Shown here piece by piece: positions 15,711 to 25,225 of a DNA stretch of 64,000 bases. The position numbers and the translations under genes are program-made. Position 1 is the first letter of the stretch. Every line of letters begins with the position of its first letter. Below the pieces are notes generated by a model. That model saw nothing but the letters and a program-made list of their open reading frames with translations, did not search any database and was not told the origin of the DNA. The stretch is from AWTP1-13 sp050248715 (GTDB lineage: Bacteria > Pseudomonadota > Alphaproteobacteria > Rhizobiales > Hyphomicrobiaceae). The DNA lies in the NCBI GenBank assembly GCA_050248715.1, contig JBFWRV010000031.1, forward strand, positions 1 to 64,000, given 5' to 3'.

Positions 15711-16182
15711 CCGACGGAAAGAGGAGGGGGCAGGAGCCCGCGAGCCCCGCAGCATCAGGCGTCATCGGGTGCGGAATGCCCTTGCCCAGCCCAGCCCGCT
15801 CGACTGCGCGTCATGCGTCGGTCGCAGCGGGTCTCGCGTCGAAGACGGTGATTGCTCAAGGAATTGGCCGCCCGCGAGATTAGGTCTTCTTCTCCGCCGG
15901 GGCGCAATCTCTTTCGAAAGCCACTGAATCGCGTGCTTGCTTGTCAGGCCGTCAACTCACAAATTCCCGCGGGGCGACCGCAACTTAGGGACCACCTGCG
16001 TCCGCTTTGCTCCGGAAACGGAAGTTCACTCCACCTGCCTCTGAGGTCGCGTTCGTGCCGACGACTGCCGTCCTTGGCGCGTCGCTTCCGGTCTGGGTGT
16101 TCTCTACGGAACAGCGCAGAAGCGCCCAGCTGTTTAGTGATTGGCCGATCGCCGACAAGATGCGGCCCAAAGGGGGGTGTCA
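15711..16182. other. No gene recognised
   Basis: About 470 bases. I see no repeat-family copy and no convincing open frame; the long minus-strand frames show no protein-like composition. It probably carries the promoter for the small gene at 16183. Confidence 0.4.
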
Positions 16183-16302
16183 ATGTTCAAAGCGACCTTA
16201 CCGCTGTTGATCCCGCTCGCGGCTTGCCTGTGCGCCGCGGTTGCGGCAGTGATCGAGCACGGTCGGAACCGGCATCAGAATCGGCTCGGCGGGGCCAGAT
16301 AG
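16183..16302 (+). CDS. Small membrane peptide
   Basis: ATG 16183 is preceded by AAAGGGGGGTGTCA, a strong ribosome-binding site, and opens 39 residues. A hydrophobic helix (LPLLIPLAACLCAAVAAVIE, about 6-25) is followed by a short basic tail (HGRNRHQNRLGGAR). It resembles the one-helix peptides found in many alphaproteobacteria but matches no family I can name. It stands alone between the cytochrome and the malic enzyme. Confidence 0.55.
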   Translation: MFKATLPLLIPLAACLCAAVAAVIEHGRNRHQNRLGGAR

Positions 16303-16456
16303 GCGAAACCCGACGTGGCACTGATCCACCCCCAATGAAGTGGTCCGACTCGAAGTATGGCATTTGCCACCGAGGAGGACTGCAATGGCGAAGAAGCACA
16401 AGCCGGGCTCCCGTTGTGCAATGCCTGCGTTGATAACGGTGCATCGCGACAGCCAA

Positions 16457-18130
16457 CTACTCTTTGCTTTGCCTGATGCGGTGGCCGTCGGCACGCCACT
16501 CCTGGTACATCGGTCGGTAGGCTCGGTTACGAATGTATGCCGCGACATCATCAGGACGCGGCACACGCGCCAGTCCATTGGCAAAAACGAAAGTCGCGAT
16601 CCGCTCGGCAACATGGAGTGAAGCTTCGAGGATATGGCTCTGCGGCGGGTAGATAAGACCTTGCGCAAGGTCATCGTCCGTGACTTGCTCCGCAACAGCC
16701 TCCGCAGCGATGATGAACATGTCCTCTGTCACGCGCGTTGCCCCGGTGGCGAACACCGCCATTCCCATCGCCGGGAAAATGTAGACATTGTTGCCCTGCC
16801 CCGGCACGAACCGACGGCCGCCGAGCTCGACTGGAGGAAAGGGACTGCCGCTGGCAAAGACGGCGCGGCCGCCCGACCATCGGTAAGCGTCCTCCGCCGT
16901 GCATTCTGACCGCGATGTCGGATTCGAGTACGGAAAGATGATCGGCCGCTCGTTTATTCTCGCCATTGCCTCGATCACCTCGCGGGTGAAGAGTTTGGGC
17001 ACAGTGCTGACACCGATGATGCCTGTCGGCCGGAACGCCTCGATCGCCTCCACGAATGTCGAGAGTGGCGCGTGCTCCTGAACGAACGGCTTCTGGAAGG
17101 CGGCTAGGTCGGTACGGGACCTCACGAGCAGTCCGTTGATGTCGAACAGTGCGTTGCGCTGGCGGGCATCAGCCAGATCCATCCCCTCACGCGCCATCGA
17201 AAGGCTGATCAGCTCGGCGATGCCGCTGGCGGCGGAGCCGGCACCGAGGAACAGGAAGCGTTGTTCAGTAAGTTTCCTGCCGGTGAGGCGCAAGGCTGCA
17301 AATATGCCGGCCAGCGCGACGCCGGCCGTACCCTGGATGTCGTCATTGAATGTGCATATACGGTCGCGATAGCGCGCCAGGAGTGGAACGGCATTGGTGT
17401 TTGCAAAATCTTCCCACTGGATACAGCATTGCGGGTAGAGCTTCTCAACGGCAGCAACGAATTCGTCGACGAAAGCAAGATACTCCTCGCCGCGCACGCG
17501 GTGCTGGCGGACACCCAAGTATAGCGGATCATCCAGGAGCACTTGATTGTTCGTGCCGACGTCAAGCACGACCGGAAGGCAGTATTGCGGTGGAACGCCG
17601 GCGCAGGCGGTGTAGAGCGCCAGCTTGCCGATCGGGATGCCCATTCCGCCGGCGCCGAGATCGCCGAGTCCGAGGATGCGCTCGCCGTCCGTAACGACAA
17701 TGAAGCGAACGTCCTTCTCGGGCCAGTTGGCCAGAAGCTCCGATAGTCGACCGCGCGCGCTGATCGGCAGGTACATGCCGCGCGCCTCGCGGAAGATATG
17801 CCCGAACTTCTGGCACGCCTCACCGACGGTCGGCGTGTACACAATAGGCATGTACGCTGCCGGATCGGACATTAGGACCGCGTAGAACAACGTTTCGTTG
17901 CGCGCCTGCAGGTCCGACAGCACCAAGTACTTCTGCAGATCATCGTTGAGAGCTGCGAGCTCGGCGCGCCTTCGTGCCACCTGCAGGGGGAGACTGGTGA
18001 CGGCCGGCGGCAAAAGGCCTTCGAGTCCGCCAGCACGGCGCTCAGATTCGGTGAATGCCGTGCCTTTGTTGAGACGCGGATTGCGCAACAAGTCATATCC
18101 GCTGGAGGTGTTCGTTGCGCGTCCGGTCAT
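16457..18130 (-). CDS. maeA: NAD-type malic enzyme
   Basis: The protein has 557 residues. It oxidatively decarboxylates malate to pyruvate. Motifs are those of the long single-domain family (SfcA/MaeA-like), not the PTA-fused form: a fumarase-like N-terminal region (YDLLRNPRLNKGTAF), the catalytic tyrosine region MPIVYTPTVGEAC, FIVVTDGERILGLGDLGAGG, metal-binding WEDFAN and FNDDIQGTAGV, and the dinucleotide fold FLFLGAGSAASGIAELI. The C-terminal part (FPYSNPTSRSECTAEDAY) is also typical. NAD against NADP preference cannot be read with certainty. It is monocistronic, and about 320 bases upstream hold no gene. Confidence 0.94.
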   Translation of the reverse strand: MTGRATNTSSGYDLLRNPRLNKGTAFTESERRAGGLEGLLPPAVTSLPLQVARRRAELAALNDDLQKYLVLSDLQARNETLFYAVLMSDPAAYMPIVYTPTVGEACQKFGHIFREARGMYLPISARGRLSELLANWPEKDVRFIVVTDGERILGLGDLGAGGMGIPIGKLALYTACAGVPPQYCLPVVLDVGTNNQVLLDDPLYLGVRQHRVRGEEYLAFVDEFVAAVEKLYPQCCIQWEDFANTNAVPLLARYRDRICTFNDDIQGTAGVALAGIFAALRLTGRKLTEQRFLFLGAGSAASGIAELISLSMAREGMDLADARQRNALFDINGLLVRSRTDLAAFQKPFVQEHAPLSTFVEAIEAFRPTGIIGVSTVPKLFTREVIEAMARINERPIIFPYSNPTSRSECTAEDAYRWSGGRAVFASGSPFPPVELGGRRFVPGQGNNVYIFPAMGMAVFATGATRVTEDMFIIAAEAVAEQVTDDDLAQGLIYPPQSHILEASLHVAERIATFVFANGLARVPRPDDVAAYIRNRAYRPMYQEWRADGHRIRQSKE

Positions 18131-18450
18131 GACTGCCGCTCCCCATCTGCATCTGGCGTAGTTATTATCAGCAATTCCGCCCTCGCTGGCCGCAGGATGT
18201 CAGCGACAAAGCACCCCGGGGCCACGCCGAACCGCGATAGTCATCATGATCGGCCCGAAGGGCTGGCCCGTCCAGTTCTGGTTCCGGGAGGCAAGCGGAC
18301 ATACGCTTGAACAGCTGAGCTCTTCCCGGTTTGACCCGAACTGAGACACAGGCGGCTCCAGGCTTCGCAACGCAAGAGCATAGTTCGTGCGTCGCTAAGG
18401 CGTGATATCGTTCTCTGATTGCACTGGCGCGACCTCCGCGCGAAGGTCAC
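18131..18450. other. Intergenic region, nothing recognised
   Basis: A divergent promoter region of about 320 bases between the malic enzyme and the broken substrate-binding gene. No repeat copy or RNA motif was recognised. Confidence 0.4.
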
Positions 18451-19437
18451 ATGGCAATCGACATCCGACGGCGGAAATTGATTGTGGCGCTTGGCGGCGC
18501 GGCGGCGTGGCCCCAGGCGGCGCGAGGGCAGCAACCCAACCCGATACACTGCGCATCGGTATTCTCGCGGACGAGCGGTGGCCACCGATCGACAGCTTGA
18601 TGCAGGGTCTGCGCGACCTGGGTTACGTCGAGGGGCAGACTCTCGAGATCGTGTACCGCTTCGCAGCCGGCCAAGCGGAGCGATTCCCAGCCTCGCTGCC
18701 GAGCTGGTGGCATTGCCGGTCGAGGTGATCGTCGCCTTGGGAACACCCGCTTCCGTTGCGGCCAAGCGAGCAACCGAGGCGATCCCAATCGTGGTGCAAA
18801 CGGGCGACCCTGTCGCCGCCGGGATTGTCTCCAATCTGGCTCATCCAGGAGGCAACGTCACCGGGTTCTCCGGGCAGGCCGCCGACGCCGAGGGGAACGA
18901 TTGGAGCTCCTCAAGGAATTGCTCCCGTCCCTGTCGCGCGTGGCCGTCCTAATAAATCCTGCCAACAGCTTCTCCGCGGTCGCCCTCCACAACGCGCGAC
19001 CAGCCGCGACAGCTCTGGGCCTTCGCATCGATCCCGTGGAGGCGTCTTCCATCGCTGATCTCGTCGAGCGCGCCTTGCCCGCTCTACGCAGCGACCGGCC
19101 CGATGCCGTGCTGATCACCGCCGACCGAGGGCCGCTGTTGATCGGGCGGACGCGAATTGCCGAGTTCCTGACGACGAATCGCCTGCCCTCCATCTCCAGC
19201 TACTACGAGCATGTGCAGGCGGGTGGGCTCATGGCCTATGCGGCGAACTATCACGCCACCTTCCGCCGCAACCTGGCGCTCGTCGTCGACAAGATCTTCA
19301 AGGGCACCAAGGCCGGCGACCTTCCTGTCCAGCAGCCCACGGAATTCGAACTGATCTTCAATCTCAACACCGCGAAGGCGATTGGCCTCACAATACCGCC
19401 GACCCTGCTCACCCGTGCCGACCAGGTGATCGACTAG
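18451..19437 (+). pseudogene. ABC transporter substrate-binding protein (PF04392 type), multiply frameshifted
   Basis: ATG 18451 starts a twin-arginine-like leader (MAIDIRRRKLIVALGGAAAW). The domain then continues in other frames: LRIGILADERWPPIDSLMQG and LRDLGYVEGQTLEIVYRFA, then LAAELVALPVEVIVALGTPASVAAKRA, DPVAAGIVSNLAHPGGNVTG, then from about 18901 ELLKELLPSLSRVAVLINPA to the end DLPVQQPTEFELIFNLNTAK...RADQVID at 19437. At least three shifts are needed to join them, so this is a true pseudogene unless the assembly is poor here. It is a paralogue of the broken gene at 843-1804; the two share the DLPVQQPT.FEL..NL.TAK..GLTIPP.LL ending. Confidence 0.88.
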
Positions 19438-19582
19438 GACATCGCTACCGACTATGGGCTGCGAGCCGTCTTCGTCGCGGGTCAGGGTAGCGCCGATCTT
19501 GTCGGCAAAGTCGCGCAGGCGAAATGACCCCGCGCGCGTTCAAAAAAACCCGGGTGCTGCATGGCGCGTTCCGCTCCGCGGG

Positions 19583-19783
19583 CTACATCGAGGAAAGCTC
19601 GCTCTCTTTGGCCACGCGCTCGAACGGCTCGGACTTCGACTTCACACGGTACTGCAATTCGCCGCCATCGTGTGGAAGGAGCCGGATGATCTCGTACTGT
19701 CGACCAGGTGTTGAGACCCCCGGCCGGGAAGGCGCGAAGTCAACGAGCTGGCCGACCTTGAACCTGTGGTGGGACATTGGCAT
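19583..19783 (-). CDS. Small conserved hypothetical protein
   Basis: About 66 residues from ATG 19783 (or 19777): MSHHRFKVGQLVDFAPSRPG, then YEIIRLLPHDGGELQYRVKS, then EPFERVAKESELSS. I recall very similar short proteins across Bradyrhizobium and relatives; the fold is probably a small SH3-like barrel, and the function is unknown. A frame 5' of this start exists but has no family resemblance. Confidence 0.75.
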   Translation of the reverse strand: MPMSHHRFKVGQLVDFAPSRPGVSTPGRQYEIIRLLPHDGGELQYRVKSKSEPFERVAKESELSSM

Positions 19784-19864
19784 CTCCGCGCGTTCGGCGA
19801 AACAGCGGCCGCTCAACTACCTTCGATGCGCTGGGTTGTTGCACGACCGCACATTGCTGGAACC

Positions 19865-21175
19865 TCAAGTCGTAGTTGATCCTCCCTGCACCCTGGTTGC
19901 GCTGCCGTGACTGGTGGCGCGCCGCGGCAAATGCTTTCCCCGCGCCCGCATGGCTTGATGAGCGCGGCGTTCGTGTGAACGGGACGGCTGCCGCTGCGAG
20001 CCGTTGCGCGGAGGATACGGCAAAGGCTCCGGCGCTTGCCGCGCGGCATTGCGCCGGTCCTCCGCTGGGATGGCCTGCTTGGTGAGGCGCTCGATGTCGC
20101 GCAGTTGCGCGCGCTCGTCGGCATCGCAGAGCGAGATGGCTGTACCCCGAGCGCCGGCCCGGGCCGTGCGGCCGATGCGGTGCACGTAGCTCTCCGGGAC
20201 ATCCGGAAGCTCGTAGTTCACCACGTGCGTGACGTGATCGATATCGATGCCGCGCGCGGCAATGTCGGTTGCCACGAGCGCCCGTACCCTCGAAGCGCGG
20301 AACGCGGCGAGCGCGTGCTCGCGCTGCGACTGGCTCTTGTTGCCATGGATCGCGGCAACCCGGATGCCGGCCGCATCCAGATGACGCGCGACCTTGTCGG
20401 CGCCACGTTTGGTGCGCGTGAACACCAGAGCGCGCGACATCGCTGGATCGGCGAAGAGCTCCAGCAGCAGCGAGCGCTTGTTGTGGCTTTCGACGTGGAG
20501 CACGCGTTGGGTGACGCTCTCGACCGTCGAGGCCACGGGAGCGACGGCAATCCTGGTCGGATCACGCAGCAGCTCGCTGGCGAGCTTGCCGATCTCCTGC
20601 GGCATGGTGGCAGAGAAGAACAGGTTCTGGCGTTTCGATGTCAGCTGCGCAACCACGCGGCGGATCGGTGGAAGGAAACCCAAATCAAGCATCTGGTCCG
20701 CCTCATCGAGTACGAAAATCTCGGTGGGCGCGAGCAGGATGTTGCGGTCATTGACATGGTCGAGCAGGCGGCCGGGCGTAGCGACCAGCACGTCGACGCC
20801 GCGGGCCAGCGTCTGCACTTGGGGCCGGTAGCCCACGCCGCCGAACACCACCGCGATGCTCAGGCCGACATGCCGGCCATAGACGCGGAAGCTCTCAGCG
20901 ATCTGGGTTGCAAGTTCGCGCGTGGGTGCGAGCACCAGGACGCGGCAGCCCTTGCGCATGGGCTGGCGGCGATCGGCCGCCAGGCGCTGGATGATCGGCA
21001 GGGCGAAAGCTGCTGTCTTGCCGGTTCCCGTCTGGGCGATGCCCAGGAGGTCACGGCCGGCAAGAACGATGGGTATGGCCTTCGCTTGAATCGGGGTAGG
21101 GGCTCGGTAGCCTTCGCGCTCCAACGCCTGGAGAATTGGCACGGCGAGGCCGAGGTCTGAAAATTTCGTCGTCAA
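19865..21175 (-). CDS. rhlE: DEAD-box RNA helicase, RhlE-like
   Basis: About 436 residues from TTG 21175, chosen because the Q-motif region begins at once (KFSDLGLAVPILQALEREGY, TPIQ). Motifs in order: AQTGTGKT (I), PTRELA (Ia), TPGRLLD (Ib), DEAD in FVLDEADQML (II), SAT in FFSATMPQE (III), ALVFTRTKRGAD (IV), TDIAARGIDI (V), HRIGRTARAG (VI). A basic tail rich in Arg and Gln follows. Such helicases remodel RNA in ribosome assembly and decay, often at low temperature. The 5' frame extends to ATG 21229, but those residues look unconserved. It is divergent from a 490-base empty region. Confidence 0.92.
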   Translation of the reverse strand: MTTKFSDLGLAVPILQALEREGYRAPTPIQAKAIPIVLAGRDLLGIAQTGTGKTAAFALPIIQRLAADRRQPMRKGCRVLVLAPTRELATQIAESFRVYGRHVGLSIAVVFGGVGYRPQVQTLARGVDVLVATPGRLLDHVNDRNILLAPTEIFVLDEADQMLDLGFLPPIRRVVAQLTSKRQNLFFSATMPQEIGKLASELLRDPTRIAVAPVASTVESVTQRVLHVESHNKRSLLLELFADPAMSRALVFTRTKRGADKVARHLDAAGIRVAAIHGNKSQSQREHALAAFRASRVRALVATDIAARGIDIDHVTHVVNYELPDVPESYVHRIGRTARAGARGTAISLCDADERAQLRDIERLTKQAIPAEDRRNAARQAPEPLPYPPRNGSQRQPSRSHERRAHQAMRARGKHLPRRATSHGSATRVQGGSTTT

Positions 21176-21229
21176 TGGATCGGTTCTTCTCTTGTGGCCG
21201 CGCTCGCTTGGAGGTGCGCCGACGTTCAC

Positions 21230-21719
21230 GTCGAGGCGCAGCCCGCAGCACGGCCGGACTGTGATGACACCCCGCGTGTCCTGGGTTGTCGGCTGGAATT
21301 TCTCGGGGCGCTCAACAGGAGGACGATCGGGCAGGAGTGCCAGAGGATTCGTCCTTCACGCGGCCGGAGCGCCGCAAATCGCTCATTGAGCGGATGCGGG
21401 CTTGTGTCATGCAACAGGCCGAAAGTCAAACAATATCCATGCCCGCAAGTCGGCCACACATATCCCGAGGCTAAAAAGACTCACCTCGCATTGCTGCAGA
21501 CATGTTGGCCGTCCGGCTCGCTTTGCGCGCCATGCGCCAGAGACGAATGGTGAGAGTGGTGCCGGCGCGCAACTACCGCGCTCGACCCTGCGTCGGCGCC
21601 TCGTCGCGTGGCACCGGCTCGCTTGCAACGAAATACTGTACGTCCAGCTCGGGTCGTGTATTAGAGGCCGCGTTGGTGGCGGGCAACAACCTTGCTCGGC
21701 AGCTTGAGGGGATGAGCCT
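21230..21719. other. Gene-free stretch
   Basis: About 490 bases between the divergent helicase and desaturase genes. It has somewhat lower GC than the surroundings at 21400-21470 but no recognisable gene, repeat copy or RNA motif. Confidence 0.4.
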
Positions 21720-22778
21720 TTGCAGAACACGAATCCTGCCGCCTCTGCGGCGGCCGCACGCGAATGGCTGGACATTCTTGCGAAGTACCGCTCGCCAAGC
21801 CCCACTCGTAGCGTGCTGGAGTTGCTGATCACGACCGCCGCGTTCGCGGCCTGTTGGGTCTCCGCTTGGTACGTCCTCAGTCTCAGCTATTGGCTCAGTC
21901 TCCTGATCGCAATTCCGGCCGCAGGCTTCCTCGTTCGGCTCTTCATGATCCAGCACGACTGCGGGCATGGCGCGTTCTTCCGTCGCCGCGCAACCAACGA
22001 CTGGGTCGGGCGGGCGATAGGCACCTTGACCTTGACGCCCTACGATGCCTGGCGCCGCAGCCACGCCGTTCACCACGCCAGTTCAGGCAACCTTGGTGAG
22101 CGCGGCATCGGCGACATCGACACCCTCACCGTGCGCGAGTACCTCGCCCTGCCGCGATGGCGACAAGTCCGTTATTGGCTCTACCGCAACCCGATCGTCA
22201 TGTTCGGCCTGGGCCCTGCCTATCTTTTTCTGGTGCAGCATCGGCTGCCGCCGTTCAAAGCGATACGGAGCAGCTTGCGGTCTTGGCTCAGCACGATGGC
22301 AACGAACGTGGCCATCGTGCTGATCGTCCTGGCGATGATCTGGCTGGTCGGCGTCAAGCCGTTCCTGGCCGTCCACGTGCCGATCACTCTGCTCGCAGCC
22401 TCCATCGGCGTCTGGCTCTTCTATGTGCAGCATCAATTCGAGCACACGTTCTGGGCCGAGGCCCCCGCTTGGACGCTGCACGAAGCCGCGTTGCGAGGCA
22501 GCTCCCATTACGATCTGCCGGGCGTATTGCGCTGGTTCACGGCCAACATCGGCGTGCACCACGTGCACCATCTCTGCAGCCGCATTCCGTACTACCGGCT
22601 GCAGCACGTGCTGCAGGACCATCCCGAGCTCAAGGGAATAGGGCGCATCACGCTGGCACAGAGCCTCCGCTGCGTCCGACTGGTGTTGTGGGACGAAGGC
22701 TCACGGCGGTTGATCTCTTTTCGTGACTTGCGCCGATCGACACGCGCTCAGCCGCCAGGATTGATAGGCCATGGATGA
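21720..22778 (+). CDS. Membrane fatty acid desaturase
   Basis: The protein has 352 residues with a TTG start at 21720, just after a GAGG-like site. The three histidine clusters of the di-iron desaturases are present: HDCGH, HAVHH (in RRSHAVHHASSGNLG) and HVHHL (in GVHHVHHLCSRIPYYRL). Membrane segments lie at about 30-75 and 190-235. The architecture matches the omega-6/Delta12-like bacterial family (DesA type), which introduces double bases... that is, double bonds, into acyl chains of membrane lipids. It stands near a cold-associated type of RNA helicase, so a role in cold or fluidity adaptation is possible but unproved. Confidence 0.92.
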   Translation: MQNTNPAASAAAAREWLDILAKYRSPSPTRSVLELLITTAAFAACWVSAWYVLSLSYWLSLLIAIPAAGFLVRLFMIQHDCGHGAFFRRRATNDWVGRAIGTLTLTPYDAWRRSHAVHHASSGNLGERGIGDIDTLTVREYLALPRWRQVRYWLYRNPIVMFGLGPAYLFLVQHRLPPFKAIRSSLRSWLSTMATNVAIVLIVLAMIWLVGVKPFLAVHVPITLLAASIGVWLFYVQHQFEHTFWAEAPAWTLHEAALRGSSHYDLPGVLRWFTANIGVHHVHHLCSRIPYYRLQHVLQDHPELKGIGRITLAQSLRCVRLVLWDEGSRRLISFRDLRRSTRAQPPGLIGHG

Positions 22779-22903
22779 TCAGCGCCCATAGAACGATCGC
22801 GGGGCCTGGGTCGTCTTGCCTGCCTGCCGAACCGCCGGATCGCTGCCATCGGAGCGCAAAACCAATGGTCGCTGGCCGGCGCAGGACGTGCTAAGTTGTC
22901 GTT

Positions 22904-23146
22904 GTGGTCAAGCCCGCAATAGCAACAAGCTTCTTCGTCGAGCCGACGGAATATGGCTGGTCCGTGCGGGCCGGGGCTGAGCGCCTGGGCTTGTTCGTGA
23001 CCCAGAGGCAGGCCATTGGCGATGTCAAGAGGCGTCAGGCGGCCCTGAAAGCCACGGGTCAGCGCAGCACGCTCGTCGTCAGCGGGACCGATCCGCACCA
23101 GTCGGCCAGTAGACATTCGTCACGCCCTCTCTGGACTCGCCGCTGA
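22904..23146 (+). CDS. Small conserved hypothetical protein
   Basis: The protein has 80 residues from GTG 22904. The pattern FFVEPTEYGWSVRAGAERLGLFVTQRQAIGDVKRRQAALKATGQRSTLVV is that of small two-strand-plus-helix proteins similar in layout to DUF2188. The C-terminal PLWTRR is basic. I recall homologues in Bradyrhizobium-like genomes, but no function is known. Confidence 0.65.
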   Translation: MVKPAIATSFFVEPTEYGWSVRAGAERLGLFVTQRQAIGDVKRRQAALKATGQRSTLVVSGTDPHQSASRHSSRPLWTRR

Positions 23147-23209
23147 TTTGCGATCAGCCCCGCGAGCATCGCTCGCCGTCAATCTCGCCAAGTTGCGTGG
23201 AGAGAACAC

Positions 23210-23419
23210 ATGGCCAATTGGGTCACATGCACTACAACTGATGGGATAGATATCCGGCTCAACCTTGATCAAGTCGCCATGATCCGTCCGTATCGCAGTG
23301 ATCGCGGCTTTTCTGGCAGCGAGGTTGTCTTTGCCACGGGCACTCCAAGTCCAATCATCGTCAGAGAGGATAGGGACACGCTCGCTGGAACGCGACCTCC
23401 AAGCAAACCCTCCTTGTAG
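23210..23419 (+). CDS. Small conserved hypothetical protein
   Basis: The protein has 69 residues: MANWVTCTTTDGIDIRLNLD, then QVAMIRPYRSDRGFSGSEVVFATGTPSPIIVRED. The short strand-rich domain (W..C...DG..I..NLD.V..I....RG.....V.FA.G......V.E) recurs in Rhizobiales as an uncharacterised protein. GGAGAGAACAC precedes the ATG. It is 63 bases after the previous small gene and may share its transcript. Confidence 0.7.
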   Translation: MANWVTCTTTDGIDIRLNLDQVAMIRPYRSDRGFSGSEVVFATGTPSPIIVREDRDTLAGTRPPSKPSL

Positions 23420-23641
23420 AGCCTGCGATCGACGGGACGCGAGTTGGGCGGCCGTGAACCAATGGCAGCGACGGCACCATGTGCAGGGTTGCGTGGGCGC
23501 CCAGGATGGCCGACCGCGGCTCACGCCGCCGTCCCCCCTCATCAAGGGCACGCATCGCAGGCGCGGCCGATAATGTTCATCGAGGCCCGGATAGTTGCCG
23601 TGAGCGCGGATCTGATGCCGACGCTCGGCACGGGGCGCGAT

Positions 23642-23752
23642 CTAGAGAAGCGCCCGGTGCAGGACTGCGGTGACACCGACACTTGTGAAGAAGATCAACG
23701 CGAAAGCCACGGTGAAGATGACAACGGTGACGAGGGCGTCGAAGACCCGCAT
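23642..23752 (-). CDS. Tiny single-helix membrane protein
   Basis: ATG 23752 opens 36 residues, MRVFDALVTVVIFTVAFALI then FFTSVGVTAVLHRALL, almost all one hydrophobic helix with a short charged end. GTGAG lies seven bases upstream. No family is recognised. It is too short for most gene finders. Confidence 0.5.
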   Translation of the reverse strand: MRVFDALVTVVIFTVAFALIFFTSVGVTAVLHRALL

Positions 23753-23846
23753 GGGCGCACTCACGATCTAGTACGCGGTTCCAAACGCGGCTTATCGTGT
23801 CGCCGATAAGCTGAACCCACCCTGAATGGCGATGCCCGCGCAGCCC

Positions 23847-23969
23847 GGCGCAATGCAGCTTCGCCTTTTGCGCCCTACGCGCTCCCGAGCCATGCACCCA
23901 CCCCCGTGCTGAGCCTGTCGAAGCACGGCGCGGAACAATCGTAGGGTGCAAAAGCGCAGCGCGTTGCAT
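23847..23969. repeat. Composite repeat: GTAGGG-family arms around a CTGAGC-family copy
   Basis: GGCGCAATGCAGCTTCGCCT...GCCCTACG (about 23847-23879) and CGTAGGGTGCAAAAGCGCAG...GTTGCAT (about 23940-23969) flank CCGTGCTGAGCCTGTCGAAG near 23905. The two families are nested, as they are side by side at 12357-12527, 24866-25124 and 61625-61778. Confidence 0.8.
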
Positions 23970-23983
23970 CGCTGGGCCCTCCA

Positions 23984-24091
23984 TCACCGAGCCGCCTCGC
24001 GAACTCGCGGCGCGTCGTACACCTGTTGTAGCTGCGCGAGCGCCACGGGATTGAAGAATGTCCCGGGGAGGATCTGGCGGACCTTGGGCAT
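23984..24091 (-). CDS. Tiny hypothetical protein, possibly a truncated gene
   Basis: ATG 24091 opens 35 residues: MPKVRQILPGTFFNPVALAQ, then LQQVYDAPRVREAAR, stopping at 23984, only about 15 bases from the composite repeat. The FFNPVALAQLQQVYD segment has a helix-like pattern of a real protein start, so this may be the front of a longer gene cut by the repeat. Unrecognised. Confidence 0.35.
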   Translation of the reverse strand: MPKVRQILPGTFFNPVALAQLQQVYDAPRVREAAR

Positions 24092-24273
24092 GCCTTGAAC
24101 GTAGCAGCGGGATTCCGCGTCTGCCCACTGCCCGCCAAACTGCAAGGCACTGAACGCGCAGAGAACAGCATCCCCTGGGCATCCCCCGGCAATTGGGGGA
24201 CGTTCGCATCGCGTTCACGTTTCAGGGCCTGGGACAGGGGGGTGACCCCTCGCCCGATTTTGCTTGGGGAAAC

Positions 24274-24348
<75 letters not shown>

Positions 24349-24591
24349 AATCTCGATTATCCTCGGCCGCATGCCCGCGGCACCGGCTCGTGCGCCCGCA
24401 GGGGGCCATGAGCGGGCGCCCGGCTTGCCGGCCAGGTCCGTCGAACGGGACCATGTACCCCTGCCGTACGTTCCGCGCAACCATCATTCTGAGTAGCCTC
24501 GCGCGGTTGCCCGGGCGGCAAAACCAGGGCACATTGAAGGGTCGGCACCGTCGGCCGCTTCCCGTCATACTGTCATCTTGCAAGGTTCGCG

Positions 24592-24843
24592 ATGAGCGAT
24601 GCGCCTCCAGACCGGCTGTCCGCCGATCCCACCAGCCCCTACTACGACGCCGCCCTGCTCGAGCGCGGTGTGGGCGTCCGCTTCAAGGGGGTGGAGCGCA
24701 ACAACGTGGAAGAGTACTGCGTCAGCGAGAAATGGGTCCGACTATCGGTCGGCAACACGCGCGACCGCAAGGGCCGCCCGCTCACCATCAAGATGACGGG
24801 CGAGGTGGAGCCCTACTTCCGCGACCGGGCCGAAAACCCGTAG
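24592..24843 (+). CDS. DUF3297 family protein
   Basis: The protein has 83 residues. The sequence PPDRLSADPTSPYYDAALLERGVGVRFKGVERNNVEEYCVSEKWVRL and GRPLTIKMTGEVEPYF is the full-length signature of DUF3297, a small proteobacterial family of unknown function (glutathione peroxidase-like labels in databases are unsupported). No signal peptide. It is alone on its transcript, and a cluster of repeats follows. Confidence 0.92.
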   Translation: MSDAPPDRLSADPTSPYYDAALLERGVGVRFKGVERNNVEEYCVSEKWVRLSVGNTRDRKGRPLTIKMTGEVEPYFRDRAENP

Positions 24844-24865
24844 GGCGCAGCTGCCCCTGACGCCC

Positions 24866-25124
24866 CCGCCCTGAGCCCGTCGAAGGGCGGACCGCAGGCA
24901 CCTGAGCCGTGCTTCGACATGCTCAGCACGGGGGTGGAGCAAGCTCAGCGCGAGATGCGAGCAAGCCCAGCACTGGCGCGCAGCACACGCGACCTCGTCC
25001 TGAGCCCCGTCGAAGGACGGGCCGCGCGCACCTGAGCCGTCCTTCGTAGGGCGCAAAAGGCGAAGCCGCATTGCGCCGATCAACGCGCCCATCGGTGCAA
25101 TGCGCTCCGCTTTTGCACCCTACG
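24866..25124. repeat. Cluster of CTGAGC- and GTAGGG-family repeats
   Basis: CCTGAGCCCGTCGAAGGGCG...CGTGCTTCGACATGCTCAGC (about 24866-24935), CCTGAGCCCCGTCGAAGGAC (about 25000-25020) and a full GTAGGG element with arms CGTAGGGCGCAAAAGGCGAA and GCTTTTGCACCCTACG (25045-25124) fill the space between two genes. Confidence 0.85.
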
Positions 25125-25225
25125 CCGCACCTCACCAATTCGTGACGCGCCGGCGCAAAACCGCCCGGCGATCGCAGGCGTACCTCCTCGCGTGCAAGCG
25201 CAGCCTCTGCCCGTTGGAGAACGTC

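Noticed and set aside
16384..16621. Plus-strand frame of about 80 residues at the 3' end of the malic enzyme gene
   Set aside because: It overlaps the conserved malic enzyme C-terminus on the other strand and has no recognisable features.
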